Below, piece by piece: positions 41,982 to 50,721 of a stretch of DNA of 64,000 bases. Position numbers and translations under genes: made by a program. Each line of letters opens with the position of its first letter. Position 1 is the stretch's first letter. The stretch is from Chitinophaga vietnamensis (GTDB lineage Bacteria > Bacteroidota > Bacteroidia > Chitinophagales > Chitinophagaceae). Below the pieces are notes generated by a model. It had not been told where the DNA came from and did not search any database. It was given only the letters and a program-made list of their open reading frames with translations. The DNA lies in the NCBI RefSeq assembly GCF_902167635.1, contig NZ_CABHMS010000001.1, positions 310,001 to 374,000 of the forward strand, read 5' to 3'.

Positions 41982-43007
41982 TTATGGACGCAGTCCTGCA
42001 CATATCTTCTTCACGATGGTAGGGCCTTCATAAACGAAGCCGGTATATACTTGTACCAGCGAGGCGCCGGCATCGAGTTTTTCCTGTGCATCGGCGGCGG
42101 TGAAAATGCCGCCCACAGCGATGATCGGGATCTTGCCCTGGCTATTGGTATGGATGTACCGGATCACTTCTGTTGCTTTTTGTTTAACGGGCAGGCCGCT
42201 TAATCCGCCGGCGCCGATTGCTTCTACTTCGGCGGCGGGCGTTTGCAGGCCTTCGCGGCTGATGGTGGTATTGGTGGCTACGATGCCCGCCAGTTTTGTA
42301 TCCTGAACGATCTCGATAATATCGTCGAGTTGTGAATGCGTGAGATCTGGCGCAATCTTCAGCAGGATAGGCTTCTGCTTTGCCTTTTGGGCATTGAGCT
42401 GTTGCAGGTGGTGCAGCAGTTGCTTCAGCGGTTCTTTTTCCTGTAAGGCGCGGAGGTTGGGCGTATTGGGAGAGCTTACATTCACCACAAAATAATCTAC
42501 CACATCATATAAGGCGTGGAAACATTTTTCATAGTCGCTGGTAGCTTCCTCGTTAGGCGTCACTTTATTTTTGCCGATGTTGCCGCCTACGATGATGCCG
42601 GAGCGTTTCCGCAGCAGGCGGGTAGCGGCGGCGGTGGCGCCTTCGTTATTAAAGCCCATGCGGTTGATGAGGGCTTTATCCGCCGGCAGGCGGAACAGGC
42701 GTGGCTGATCATTGCCCGGCTGTGCCAGCGGCGTTACGGTGCCTATCTCCACAAAGCCGAATCCGAGGCAGGCCAGTTCATCAATGTATTTGGCGTCTTT
42801 ATCAAAACCTGCTGCCAGTCCTACCGGATTGGAAAACCGCAGACCGAACAATTCCCGTTCCAGCCCTTTTGTTTTGACATCGCAAAAGGCCCGGAGCACT
42901 TGTTTGCCCAGGGGGAGGGCATAGATGGTTTTGATGCCGCGCATCACGGTGTGGTGGATATTTTCCGGGGGATACCGGAAAAGTATTTTTTTGATCAGGT
43001 TATACAT
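41982..43007 (-). CDS. pyrD: Dihydroorotate dehydrogenase (quinone), class 2
   Basis: 341 residues from ATG 43007 ([19 protein letters not shown]); a start 7 codons earlier is possible but would enter the repeat-rich region. Class 2 features: an N-terminal helix for membrane attachment, [44 protein letters not shown], the catalytic Ser in [11 protein letters not shown], and FMN-phosphate-binding [11 protein letters not shown]-like [34 protein letters not shown]. It oxidises dihydroorotate to orotate with quinone in pyrimidine synthesis. Confidence 0.97.
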   Translation of the reverse strand: MYNLIKKILFRYPPENIHHTVMRGIKTIYALPLGKQVLRAFCDVKTKGLERELFGLRFSNPVGLAAGFDKDAKYIDELACLGFGFVEIGTVTPLAQPGNDQPRLFRLPADKALINRMGFNNEGATAAATRLLRKRSGIIVGGNIGKNKVTPNEEATSDYEKCFHALYDVVDYFVVNVSSPNTPNLRALQEKEPLKQLLHHLQQLNAQKAKQKPILLKIAPDLTHSQLDDIIEIVQDTKLAGIVATNTTISREGLQTPAAEVEAIGAGGLSGLPVKQKATEVIRYIHTNSQGKIPIIAVGGIFTAADAQEKLDAGASLVQVYTGFVYEGPTIVKKICAGLRP

Positions 43008-43019
43008 TGCGGGGGCAAA

Positions 43020-43188
43020 AATAGTCAATTACGAATTACGAATTAATAATTACGGAAATTCCCGTAGATATTAGCGAAGATCAGCCCATAAAGTGCTCAA
43101 AGTGCTTCCTAGGCCGACTGGCGCAGCGTTTCGCGTATATCTACGGGAATTTCCGTAATTATTAATTCGTAATTCGTAATTGATTATT
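43020..43188. repeat. Long inverted repeat E in the pyrD/sigma divergent gap
   Basis: Two 52-bp arms (43020-43071 and 43137-43188) with one mismatch around a 65-bp spacer. The arms use a different unit: AATTACG, seven bases, twice in a row, then AATTAATA and a palindromic-looking GGAAATTCCCG. The spacer repeats AAAGTGCT twice. The element fills nearly the whole gap between the two divergent starts. Confidence 0.95.
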
Positions 43189-43201
43189 TTTGCTGCTCAT
43201 C

Positions 43202-43720
43202 ATGTTGGCGCTCCAGACATTTGAAGAATTATTTCGGGAAAACCATGCGCACTGCCTGGCCTTTGCCACACACTACACGGGAGACCCCCATACAGCAGAG
43301 GAGATCGTGCAGCAGGTATTCCTGCGCATATGGGAAAAGAGGGATAGTATTGTGATCTCTGGTCCTGTAAAGGCTTACCTTTTTTCTGCTATCAGGAATA
43401 CTGCGATCAGCCAATGGCGTAAGGATACGGTGCGTAACGACCGTGAAACGCGTTATGGCGCGGCCCGGGAAACGGCCACCCATGCCGCCGACCAGGTGAA
43501 GGAGCTGGAGATGCTGTATCACCAGGCGCTGGAACGCCTGCCGGAGCGTTGCCGGGAAGTGTTCCTGTTGAGCCGCCATCAGCATCTCAAATATTCGGAG
43601 ATTGCCGAAACGATGAATATATCTGTTAAAACTGTAGAAAACCAGATGGGGAAGGCTTTGAAGATACTGCACCAGGAACTGAAGGAGTATCTGCCCTTGC
43701 TTGCCGTTTTTTTCTTTTAA
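43202..43720 (+). CDS. ECF RNA polymerase sigma factor (sigma-70 family)
   Basis: 172 residues from ATG 43202 (MLALQTFEELFREN); a TTG four codons upstream is less likely. Region 2 is the segment YTGDPHTAEEIVQQVFLRIWEKRDSIVISGPVKAYLFSAIRNTAISQWRK, and region 4 is LPERCREVFLLSRHQHLKYSEIAETMNISVKTVENQMGKALKIL. This is a FecI-like sigma that is held inactive by the FecR protein encoded next. It should activate the receptor genes behind it. Confidence 0.96.
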   Translation: MLALQTFEELFRENHAHCLAFATHYTGDPHTAEEIVQQVFLRIWEKRDSIVISGPVKAYLFSAIRNTAISQWRKDTVRNDRETRYGAARETATHAADQVKELEMLYHQALERLPERCREVFLLSRHQHLKYSEIAETMNISVKTVENQMGKALKILHQELKEYLPLLAVFFF

Positions 43721-43789
43721 AAAAATTTGAGAGGGACGTGGGGGAGATGATTTCCTGCGTGCGTCTTATCAAATATATTACAACTGTAC

Positions 43790-44767
43790 ATGACATCTTC
43801 TTTTCCTGATGAGGCACTGTATACCTTGCTCTGCAAGTACCTGCTGCAAGAGGCGGACGGGGAAGAGCGTGCATGGGTAGAGGCCTGGCTCGGGGAAGAT
43901 GCCGGTAATGCCGCTCTGCTGGCGGCTTTACAGCGTGTGCTGGATACCGCAGCGGCGCAGCGCCTCACGATGCAGCCGGATACGGACAGTTCCTGGCAGC
44001 GGCTGTACAGCCAGATGGGCGTTGCTGATACCGCCACGGCTCCACCGCTGGCAGCTGTATCATCACGGCCCCGCTTCCCCTGGATCAGGGTGGCAGCGAT
44101 ACTGGCGCTGGCCCTGGGGCTCGGCTGGTGGCTCATCGCGCGGAACAGTAATAGCACGTCTTATGCCGGCCCGCAAATCGCGCGGCTGGAAGATGGCAGC
44201 AGCGTACAGTTGCAGGCTGCCTCCCGCCTGGAAGTAGCGCCAGGCTTCGGCTCCCGCAACAGGAAGGTGACGCTGAAAGGAGCCGCTACTTTCGATATCG
44301 CCGCCAATGCTGCCCAACCCTTTGTCGTGACGCTGGGGCGTACCGATGTACAGGTGCTCGGCACCCGCTTTACCGTGAACTATGAACCGGGGCAAGCAAA
44401 GCTGCAGGTACATGTGAGCAGCGGAAAGGTGATGGTGATCGATCATGAAAAGGCCGACAGCGTGGTGCTTACGGAAGGCATGTTGCTGCAGCAGGATCAG
44501 GCCAGGCCCGATTTTCGTGTAGCCGCACACGTTACCGACCCGGTGAAGAAAGCCCTTGCTTTCCATCATGTGCCACTGGAAGAAGTGCTGCATACCATCA
44601 CCGAGGTATACGATGTGCGGGTGACCGTGGAAGATACCGCGCTGCTGAAACTATCCGTCAATACAAATTTTACCGGTGAATCCATCGATGAGGTGATCAC
44701 CACCCTGGCGCTCAGCGTAGGCGCCAAATGGGAGAAAACAGGCGACAGGCAATATAAGCTGAGATAG
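43790..44767 (+). CDS. FecR-family anti-sigma factor
   Basis: 325 residues. A cytoplasmic N-terminal part with the anti-sigma-like DGEERAWVEAWLGEDAGNAALLAALQRV, a membrane helix (VAAILALALGLGWWLIA) near residue 105, then a FecR periplasmic domain with LEDGSSVQLQAASRLEVAPGFGSRNRKVTLKGAATFDIA and QVLGTRFTVNYE, and a C-terminal STN-like domain (AFHHVPLEEVLHTITEVYDVRVTVED). It passes a signal from the outer membrane receptor to the sigma factor. The TonB receptor gene follows after 48 bp. Confidence 0.96.
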   Translation: MTSSFPDEALYTLLCKYLLQEADGEERAWVEAWLGEDAGNAALLAALQRVLDTAAAQRLTMQPDTDSSWQRLYSQMGVADTATAPPLAAVSSRPRFPWIRVAAILALALGLGWWLIARNSNSTSYAGPQIARLEDGSSVQLQAASRLEVAPGFGSRNRKVTLKGAATFDIAANAAQPFVVTLGRTDVQVLGTRFTVNYEPGQAKLQVHVSSGKVMVIDHEKADSVVLTEGMLLQQDQARPDFRVAAHVTDPVKKALAFHHVPLEEVLHTITEVYDVRVTVEDTALLKLSVNTNFTGESIDEVITTLALSVGAKWEKTGDRQYKLR

Positions 44768-44815
44768 CCCGCCGCCGGCCCTATGAACTTTACATACTTT
44801 TAATTTGACCATATT

Positions 44816-47458
44816 ATGTCGTTAGCCGCAAAACTGCTCACGGCGATGCTGCTGATATGCATCCCCTTGCGCGTTTTAGGGTGGGATTGGCAAACACGGG
44901 TGACCATAGTGGTGAAGGACCAGCCCTTGCAGGAAGTGTGCGAATTGCTGGAAAAACAATATGGTATCCACTTTTCATATAGCAGGGAACTTGTCAATTT
45001 ATCCCGGAGAGTAACCTTAACTGCACATAACCGCCGCCTGAGAGGGCTGCTGGATGAGCTCTTCGCGCCCGATGCTATCCGATATACCCGCGTAGGCGAC
45101 CAACTGGTGCTACTCCCCGAAAAGCACAGTACCCGCACCATCAGCGGATATGTACAGGATGCTGCCACCGGCGAAAAATTAGTGGGCGCCACCATTTATG
45201 CACCATCCCTGCATCAGGGCACTACTACTAATCAATACGGATTTTTCAGTTTTACAACCGCCCGCGATACTGGCCAGCTCATCGTTTCCTACATTGGCTA
45301 CAACAGCGTGTTACAACCGGTGATGGAGAAAGGCAACCAGTTGCTCACCGTGGCATTGTCGCCGCTGGCCAACCTCAAAGAAGTGGTGATCACCGGTACG
45401 GATAAAAGCGGTTCGATGGAACAGGCGCCCCTCAGCAAAGTGAATATCGCCACTGCAGATATACAGTCGATGCCCAAATTATTGGGAGAAGCCGATGTGA
45501 TGCGCACGCTGCAATCCTTACCTGGCGTGGGCGGCGGCATGGAAGGCGTATCGGGCCTGCATGTGCGGGGCGGCAGTGTGGATCAGAACCTGATCCTCAT
45601 CGACGGATCGCCGGTATTTAATTTCTCACATTTCTTCGGGGTATATTCCCTGCTCAATGCCGATGTGGTGAAAACCACCGACCTGTATAAAGGCGCATTC
45701 CCGGCGCGTTTCGGCGGCAGGCTGTCGTCGGTAGTGGATATCACACTGAAGGATGGCGATATGCAGAAATTCCATGGCGATGTGGCCATCGGGCTGATCT
45801 CCGCTAAATTTAATGTGGAAGGGCCGATCATCAAAGACAAAACTTCTTTCATCGTTTCTGCCCGCCGCTCCTATCCCGACCTGATCTATAATGTTGCCTT
45901 GCGCTCGGATGATGACCTGGGCCGTGATGGCCGGTTCTATGCCTATTTTTATGATATCAATTTAAAGGTCAATCATATCTTCTCTCCCAAAGACCGCGTG
46001 TTTTTGAGCTATTACCAGGGAGAAGATAATATGTTGATACAGCAGTCGACCGATAGCGCGCGACTGGCAGACAGTACCCGTATCAATGCGCAGATGAACC
46101 GTTTCAAGATCGGCTGGGGCAATACCATTGCGGCTTTGCGCTGGAACCATGTCTACGGTCCCAAACTTTTTTCCAATCTCACCTTCAATTATTCCCGGTA
46201 TGAATTTTCTACCGAGTACGGTTATAAATATAATATTCCTGCATCCGGTGAGTTTTCTGATCAGTATGGACGGTATTCTTCACGCATGGAAAATGCGGGC
46301 GTGAAAATGGATTTCGACTACCGGCCCAATCCGGGCCATGGTATTCGTTTTGGCGGCGCCGCTACGATGCATTATTTCAAGCCGGCGATGTCGGTGTTTG
46401 AAGATAAGAGCAGTCCGGTGAAACCGCTGGATACCGCTGCGCGCGGAGCGCGTATCAACGGGCTGGAAATGTTGCTGTATGCGGAAGATGATTGGGAGGT
46501 ATCGCCGAAGTTATGGGCGAATCTGGGTGTGCATATGTCGGGATTTGCGGTAGAAGGAAGATTTTATTATTCCATACAACCCAGGCTGGGCCTGCGTTAC
46601 CTGCTTCCTCACCACTGGGTGCTGAAGGCGGCCTATACGCATATGAACCAGTATATCCATTTATTGTCGAACAATGGTACTACGCTGCCTACGGATATCT
46701 GGGTGCCTTCAACACCGCGCGTGGCGCCGATGTTATCGCGGCAGCTGGCGGCGGGCATTACGAAGGTGACTAATAACCGCCTGTTTGAATTTTCGCTGGA
46801 GGGTTATTACAAGACGATGCATAACATGATCGAATATACGGATATCGCCGGTTTTATTAGTCCGGATATGCTGAAGTGGGACCAGAAAGTGGCCGTGGGA
46901 CAGGGTTGGAGCTATGGAGGCGAAGCGATGATCTCCAAGAGAAAAGGCAGTACTACCGGCAGGATCGGTTATACTTTGTCGTGGAGCAACCGTCGTTTTC
47001 CGGGCATCAACAATGGGCATATCTTCCCTTATAAATATGACCGCCGACATGTTGTAGAGGTGGTGCTTACACAGCAGCTGGGCAAGCATTGGGAGGCTTC
47101 GGCGTCCTGGCATTTTATGACGGGATCGCCCATTACCTTGCCGGTGGCCACTTACGAGGGCACGAGCAATGCATCGCCCTGGGATCCCGGTACGGATGGC
47201 GGCGCCCCGGTAGACCGCTACAGCAATCGCTACAATGGGCGCACAGAAAATATTCACCGGCTGGATATAGGCATTACTTATACCAAACAAAAAAAGTATT
47301 GGCGCAAGAGCTGGAACTTCAGCATCTTCAATGTGTATAACCAGCCAAATCCTTTTTACTATTTTATAAAGCGGGATGCAGCAGCGCAAGAGCGCTATCT
47401 GGCCAAAGTGGTGATCCTGCCTGTTTTGCCGAGTATTACCTATTCGGTGAGATTTTAA
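44816..47458 (+). CDS. STN-type TonB-dependent receptor/transducer
   Basis: 880 residues. After the signal peptide comes an STN domain (VVKDQPLQEVCELLEKQYGIHFSYSRELVNLSRRV, residues about 28-95), which contacts the FecR protein, then a carboxypeptidase-like domain (TISGYVQDAATGEKLVGATIYAP), a plug domain with PSVGG-like LQSLPGVGGGMEGVSGLHVRGGSVDQNLILIDGSPVFN, and a beta barrel ending in SITYSVRF. It is shorter than the SusC in this window and lacks its insertions. With FecI, FecR and DUF4249 it forms a cell-surface signalling and import unit; the ligand is unknown. Confidence 0.95.
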   Translation: MSLAAKLLTAMLLICIPLRVLGWDWQTRVTIVVKDQPLQEVCELLEKQYGIHFSYSRELVNLSRRVTLTAHNRRLRGLLDELFAPDAIRYTRVGDQLVLLPEKHSTRTISGYVQDAATGEKLVGATIYAPSLHQGTTTNQYGFFSFTTARDTGQLIVSYIGYNSVLQPVMEKGNQLLTVALSPLANLKEVVITGTDKSGSMEQAPLSKVNIATADIQSMPKLLGEADVMRTLQSLPGVGGGMEGVSGLHVRGGSVDQNLILIDGSPVFNFSHFFGVYSLLNADVVKTTDLYKGAFPARFGGRLSSVVDITLKDGDMQKFHGDVAIGLISAKFNVEGPIIKDKTSFIVSARRSYPDLIYNVALRSDDDLGRDGRFYAYFYDINLKVNHIFSPKDRVFLSYYQGEDNMLIQQSTDSARLADSTRINAQMNRFKIGWGNTIAALRWNHVYGPKLFSNLTFNYSRYEFSTEYGYKYNIPASGEFSDQYGRYSSRMENAGVKMDFDYRPNPGHGIRFGGAATMHYFKPAMSVFEDKSSPVKPLDTAARGARINGLEMLLYAEDDWEVSPKLWANLGVHMSGFAVEGRFYYSIQPRLGLRYLLPHHWVLKAAYTHMNQYIHLLSNNGTTLPTDIWVPSTPRVAPMLSRQLAAGITKVTNNRLFEFSLEGYYKTMHNMIEYTDIAGFISPDMLKWDQKVAVGQGWSYGGEAMISKRKGSTTGRIGYTLSWSNRRFPGINNGHIFPYKYDRRHVVEVVLTQQLGKHWEASASWHFMTGSPITLPVATYEGTSNASPWDPGTDGGAPVDRYSNRYNGRTENIHRLDIGITYTKQKKYWRKSWNFSIFNVYNQPNPFYYFIKRDAAAQERYLAKVVILPVLPSITYSVRF

Positions 47459-47459
47459 A

Positions 47460-48320
47460 ATGATGGATATGCAACGTATTTTCGTTTATGCGGTACTGTT
47501 AGTAATGATATTGTGCGGATGTGAACGCAGGGTAGATATCAACCTGCCTTATGAGGGCGACCGGCTGGTGATCAACAGCCTGATACAGCCAGACAGTGTA
47601 GTATACGCAAGGGTAACACGCAGCATACCGGCCAATGTGTATAACGAAGGCGCATTTGCAGAGGTGCGCGATGCGGGCGTAACATTGGAAGAAGACGGCA
47701 AAGTGCTGCCGATGGCCGCTCTGCAGATCGGAGGCAATATGTGGTATGTGTCTTCACAGCCGGCAGTGCTGGGGCGGCATTATAAGATCAGCGCCAGCAA
47801 AAGTGGTCTTAGCTCCGTATACGCCGCCGATACGTTGCCGCCACCGCCGAACGTAAGCAATGCCAGCGCCCAGCGCAACAGCAGCCGTGTACGCTTTACA
47901 TTGAAGGACCGCCCCGGCGCGGCCGACTACTACCGCCTGCGCATCTTTGCCTATGGCCCTTCCGGCCAGCCGGATACCATGCGCCTTTTCCGCCTCGACC
48001 CTTCTTTCAACAATAATGTGATCGATGTCATTGCCGAAGCAAACTACACCAGCATGATCATGAGCGACGAACGTTTCGATGGCAAAACACTAACGTTCGT
48101 ACTGCAAACAAAAGACCCCATCGTAAATGCCAAGCAGCTCATGATAGAAGTGAGCGAACTGACCTACAATTCCTGGCAATACCTGAAAACAGCTTCCGCC
48201 CAGCTGGAAAACAGCGGCAGTATTGTAACAGAGCCGGTAAGGGTATTTACCAATGTAGTGAATGGTTATGGAATAGTGGGCGGCATCAATACCCGGCGCC
48301 TGGTGTTTAAGGTAGATTAA
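47460..48320 (+). CDS. DUF4249 family lipoprotein
   Basis: 286 residues, starting 1 bp after the receptor stop, so translation is coupled. The lipobox is ILCGC with Cys21. The mature protein opens with ERRVDINLPYEGDRLVINSLIQPDSVVYARVTRS, a beta-rich start shared by the DUF4249 proteins that accompany STN-type receptors. They are thought to be surface partners of the receptor, playing a SusD-like lid role, but evidence is thin. The stop codon is overlapped by inverted repeat F. Confidence 0.92.
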   Translation: MMDMQRIFVYAVLLVMILCGCERRVDINLPYEGDRLVINSLIQPDSVVYARVTRSIPANVYNEGAFAEVRDAGVTLEEDGKVLPMAALQIGGNMWYVSSQPAVLGRHYKISASKSGLSSVYAADTLPPPPNVSNASAQRNSSRVRFTLKDRPGAADYYRLRIFAYGPSGQPDTMRLFRLDPSFNNNVIDVIAEANYTSMIMSDERFDGKTLTFVLQTKDPIVNAKQLMIEVSELTYNSWQYLKTASAQLENSGSIVTEPVRVFTNVVNGYGIVGGINTRRLVFKVD

Positions 48321-48441
48321 GGATTTTCGAATTTATGGATTTTCGGATTTATGGATTTAATTGGAGCGGAGATGAACAATGTTGTTATCTCCGCTCCAAT
48401 TAAATCCATAAATCCGAAAATCCATAAATCCGAAAATCCTT
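48319..48441. repeat. Octamer-phased long inverted repeat F
   Basis: Two 55-bp arms (48319-48373 and 48387-48441), one mismatch, 13-bp loop that can pair further (AACAA/TTGTT). The left arm begins inside the stop codon of the DUF4249 gene. The outer part is made of units TTTTCGGA and TTTATGGA in 8-base phase; the inner 12-13 bp (GGAGCGGAGAT) are GC-richer, like a terminator core. Confidence 0.95.
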
Positions 48442-48652
48442 ATAATTCTGAGCCAGACAACCTCACGCGCCTTTTTCCTTTTTGCGCAAGTTGTTTTCCT
48501 GATCCGATAGCAATGCTCATTGCTGCGTGTTTACTTTTGTAATGAAAATTTTGCTGTACATATTCGTCTATTGTACCCCATTTTACTGTAAAGAGTGATG
48601 AAAAAAGTCCTGACAGCAGCTGCCACTGGCAGCTGCTGAAGGCACTAAAACC
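48442..48652. other. Intergenic sequence between repeat F and the 109-residue gene
   Basis: With repeat F this makes a 332-bp gap. I see no gene. A hairpin-like CAGCAGCTGCC-ACTGG-CAGCTGCTG at 48616-48639 lies just before the next gene and could be regulatory. Confidence 0.55.
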
Positions 48653-48982
48653 ATGTTTATGTGTAACTACCAGACTTTATATCATGGCAGCAATGGTTAT
48701 GTGATCCGTTGCCCGCGGTGCAGGAATATGCAACTGGCCTTTGGTACAACGGCTGTTAACCTTAGCAGCAGCGAGTTTGACTATTTTGCGAAGATGATGG
48801 CCCGGATGGCATCAGATGTATATCCGGAGTCCGTACAGGAAAAGATCATGTGTGTACCCCTGCCTGCTGAACAGGTGATGATGTTGCTGACACCCGCAGA
48901 AGTGGCCGCCATTGCGCAGATCACGACCGAAGTACAAGTATTGCTGGAAGCCTACGAAATCCTGGAAACCCCGCTCCCCTGA
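48653..48982 (+). CDS. Small cytoplasmic protein with CxxC motif (DUF6686-like)
   Basis: 109 residues. The N-terminal part is MCNYQTLYHGSNGYVIRCPRCRNMQLAFGTTAVNLS, with CPRC and an upstream Cys4, resembling a small zinc-ribbon-type family that I know from Bacteroidota as DUF6686. The rest is helical (EFDYFAKMMARM, VMMLLTPAEVAAIAQITTEVQVLLEAYEIL). Function unknown. The start at 48653 has an in-frame ATG two codons later, either of which could be used. Confidence 0.8.
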   Translation: MFMCNYQTLYHGSNGYVIRCPRCRNMQLAFGTTAVNLSSSEFDYFAKMMARMASDVYPESVQEKIMCVPLPAEQVMMLLTPAEVAAIAQITTEVQVLLEAYEILETPLP

Positions 48983-49014
48983 TCAAAATTTTTTTTGTTT
49001 GCTGAACTTTCTGT

Positions 49015-49049
49015 GAACATACGTGTTCTATAACGTACAAACAATTGTT
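49015..49049. promoter_or_regulatory. Two palindromes upstream of gadB
   Basis: GAACATACGTGTTC (49015-49028) has half sites GAACA and TGTTC, and AACAATTGTT (49040-49049) is a perfect palindrome; their centres are 23 bp apart, about two helix turns. They lie about 140-175 bp before the gadB start and may be operators for acid or stress control. Confidence 0.45.
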
Positions 49050-49189
49050 CGTTAATACTCATGTGGAACACCCTCAAAAGGAAATCCCATGTGCCCGCAT
49101 TCCTATTTCGTTGATCCGTTAACGTGATACATAGGTCCTGATCCCTCATGCTTATAAGTATCGTCGTTCATTTACTAAACTGGTCGTTT

Positions 49190-50599
49190 ATGCCTTTACA
49201 GTTCTTCAAACGTAAAGGGGACAATGATTTGAAGTCTGTCCCCGGTGCGGATATCTACACGTCCCCGTACATGAAAGAGGGGATTCCACTGAACACCATG
49301 CCTGAAAAGTCGAGGCTTCCCGAAAACGTATATGCGTTACTGAAAGATGAGCTGTTGATGGACGGTAACTCCAAACAGAACCTGGCCACTTTTTGCCAGA
49401 CCTGGATGGATGAAGAAGTCCATAAGTTGATGGATGATTGTATCGACAAGAACATGATCGATAAAGACGAGTATCCGCAAACAGCCGCTATAGAAGCGCG
49501 CTGTGTGTCTATCCTGGCCGATCTGTGGAACTCCCCGGAAGCGGCTACCACTATTGGCTGTTCCACTACGGGTTCCAGCGAGGCTGCCATGCTGGGCGGC
49601 TTGGCCCTCAAATGGCAATGGCGCAAGAAAAGGCAGGCGCTGGATAAACCGGCCGACAAACCTAATTTAATCTGTGGCGCGGTACAGATCTGCTGGCATA
49701 AATTTGCCCGTTATTTTGATGTAGAGCTGCGCGAAGTGCCGTTGGAAGAAGGTAAGCTTACGCTTACGCCTGAAGATGTGATTGCGCGCTGTGATGAAAA
49801 TACCATCGGCGTGGTACCCACGCTAGGCATCACCTTTACTTGTTTATATGAAGATGTAAAAGCGATCAGCCAGGCGCTGGATAAGCTGCAAAAAGATAAA
49901 GGCCTGGACATCCCAATACATGTGGATGCCGCCAGTGGCGCATTTATCGCGCCTTTCCTCACGCCGGAGCTGGAATGGGATTTCCGTTTGCCACGGGTGA
50001 AATCTATCAATGCCTCCGGCCACAAGTATGGCCTGGCGCCACTTGGCGTGGGTTGGGTAGTATGGCGCGATAAGAGCGACCTGCCAGAAGAGCTCATCTT
50101 CAACGTGAATTACCTCGGCGGCAATATGCCCACATTTGCACTCAACTTCTCCCGCCCGGGAGGCCAGATCATTGCGCAATACTACAATTTCCTGCGGCTG
50201 GGCAAAGAAGGGTACCGCGAGATCATGCAGGCGAATATGTCGCACGCGCAATACATCGCCGATGCGATCAAATCTCTGGGTTATTTCGAACTTTTCTACG
50301 ATGGCCATGGCGGCCTGCCAGGGGCGTCCTGGCGGCTAAAACCGGGCACCAATCCGGGTTTCTCGCTATATGACCTGAGCGACCGTTTGCGTATGCGCGG
50401 CTGGCAGATCGCCGCCTACCCCTTGCCTTCCAAAATGGATGATGTAGTGATACAAAGAGTTTTGGTAAGACATGGCTTCAGCCGTGATATGGCCGATCTG
50501 CTCATCGCAGATATTAAACGCGCAATCGACTATTTCGTGAAACACCCGATCACCGTGCCTTTGACAAGAGAAGAAGCAGGCGGTTACGCACATAATTAA
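49190..50599 (+). CDS. gadB: Glutamate decarboxylase
   Basis: 469 residues from ATG 49190 ([13 protein letters not shown]); an upstream ATG at 49148 would add a hydrophobic 14-residue lead that other members lack. It is a PLP enzyme of the group II decarboxylases: [34 protein letters not shown], and the PLP lysine near residue 279 in [17 protein letters not shown]. The C-terminal [11 protein letters not shown] has the tail type that closes the active site at neutral pH in E. coli GadB. It turns glutamate into GABA, using up a proton in the cytoplasm. GadC follows. Confidence 0.96.
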   Translation: MPLQFFKRKGDNDLKSVPGADIYTSPYMKEGIPLNTMPEKSRLPENVYALLKDELLMDGNSKQNLATFCQTWMDEEVHKLMDDCIDKNMIDKDEYPQTAAIEARCVSILADLWNSPEAATTIGCSTTGSSEAAMLGGLALKWQWRKKRQALDKPADKPNLICGAVQICWHKFARYFDVELREVPLEEGKLTLTPEDVIARCDENTIGVVPTLGITFTCLYEDVKAISQALDKLQKDKGLDIPIHVDAASGAFIAPFLTPELEWDFRLPRVKSINASGHKYGLAPLGVGWVVWRDKSDLPEELIFNVNYLGGNMPTFALNFSRPGGQIIAQYYNFLRLGKEGYREIMQANMSHAQYIADAIKSLGYFELFYDGHGGLPGASWRLKPGTNPGFSLYDLSDRLRMRGWQIAAYPLPSKMDDVVIQRVLVRHGFSRDMADLLIADIKRAIDYFVKHPITVPLTREEAGGYAHN

Positions 50600-50604
50600 T
50601 GGGA

Positions 50605-50720
50605 GAATTTACGGATTTACGGATTTATGGATTTACGGATTTAGGGATGTAAGAATTTGTTGCGGACCTCAGTCAGAAACAAATTCTCACATCCCTAAAT
50701 CAAAAAATTCAAAAATATTT
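50605..50720. repeat. Octamer-phased inverted repeat G between gadB and gadC, with unequal outer arms
   Basis: The inner 24 bp (50638-50661 and 50678-50701) match with one mismatch around a 16-bp spacer. The left outer arm is four to five TTTAyGGA units in tandem (50607-50646), but the right outer arm (50702-50720) reads as TTTTTTGA- and TTTTTGAA-type units, in the same 8-base phase. It ends right at the gadC start. Confidence 0.9.
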
Positions 50721-50721
50721 T

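Noticed and set aside
50607-50646. Tandem TTTAyGGA units as a CRISPR array
   Set aside because: Units are only 8 bp with no spacers, and no cas genes are present.
10070-50720. Long inverted repeats as insertion-sequence ends or MITEs
   Set aside because: Different loci share no common end sequence, there are no target-site duplications that I can see, and no transposase is present. The arms differ from locus to locus.
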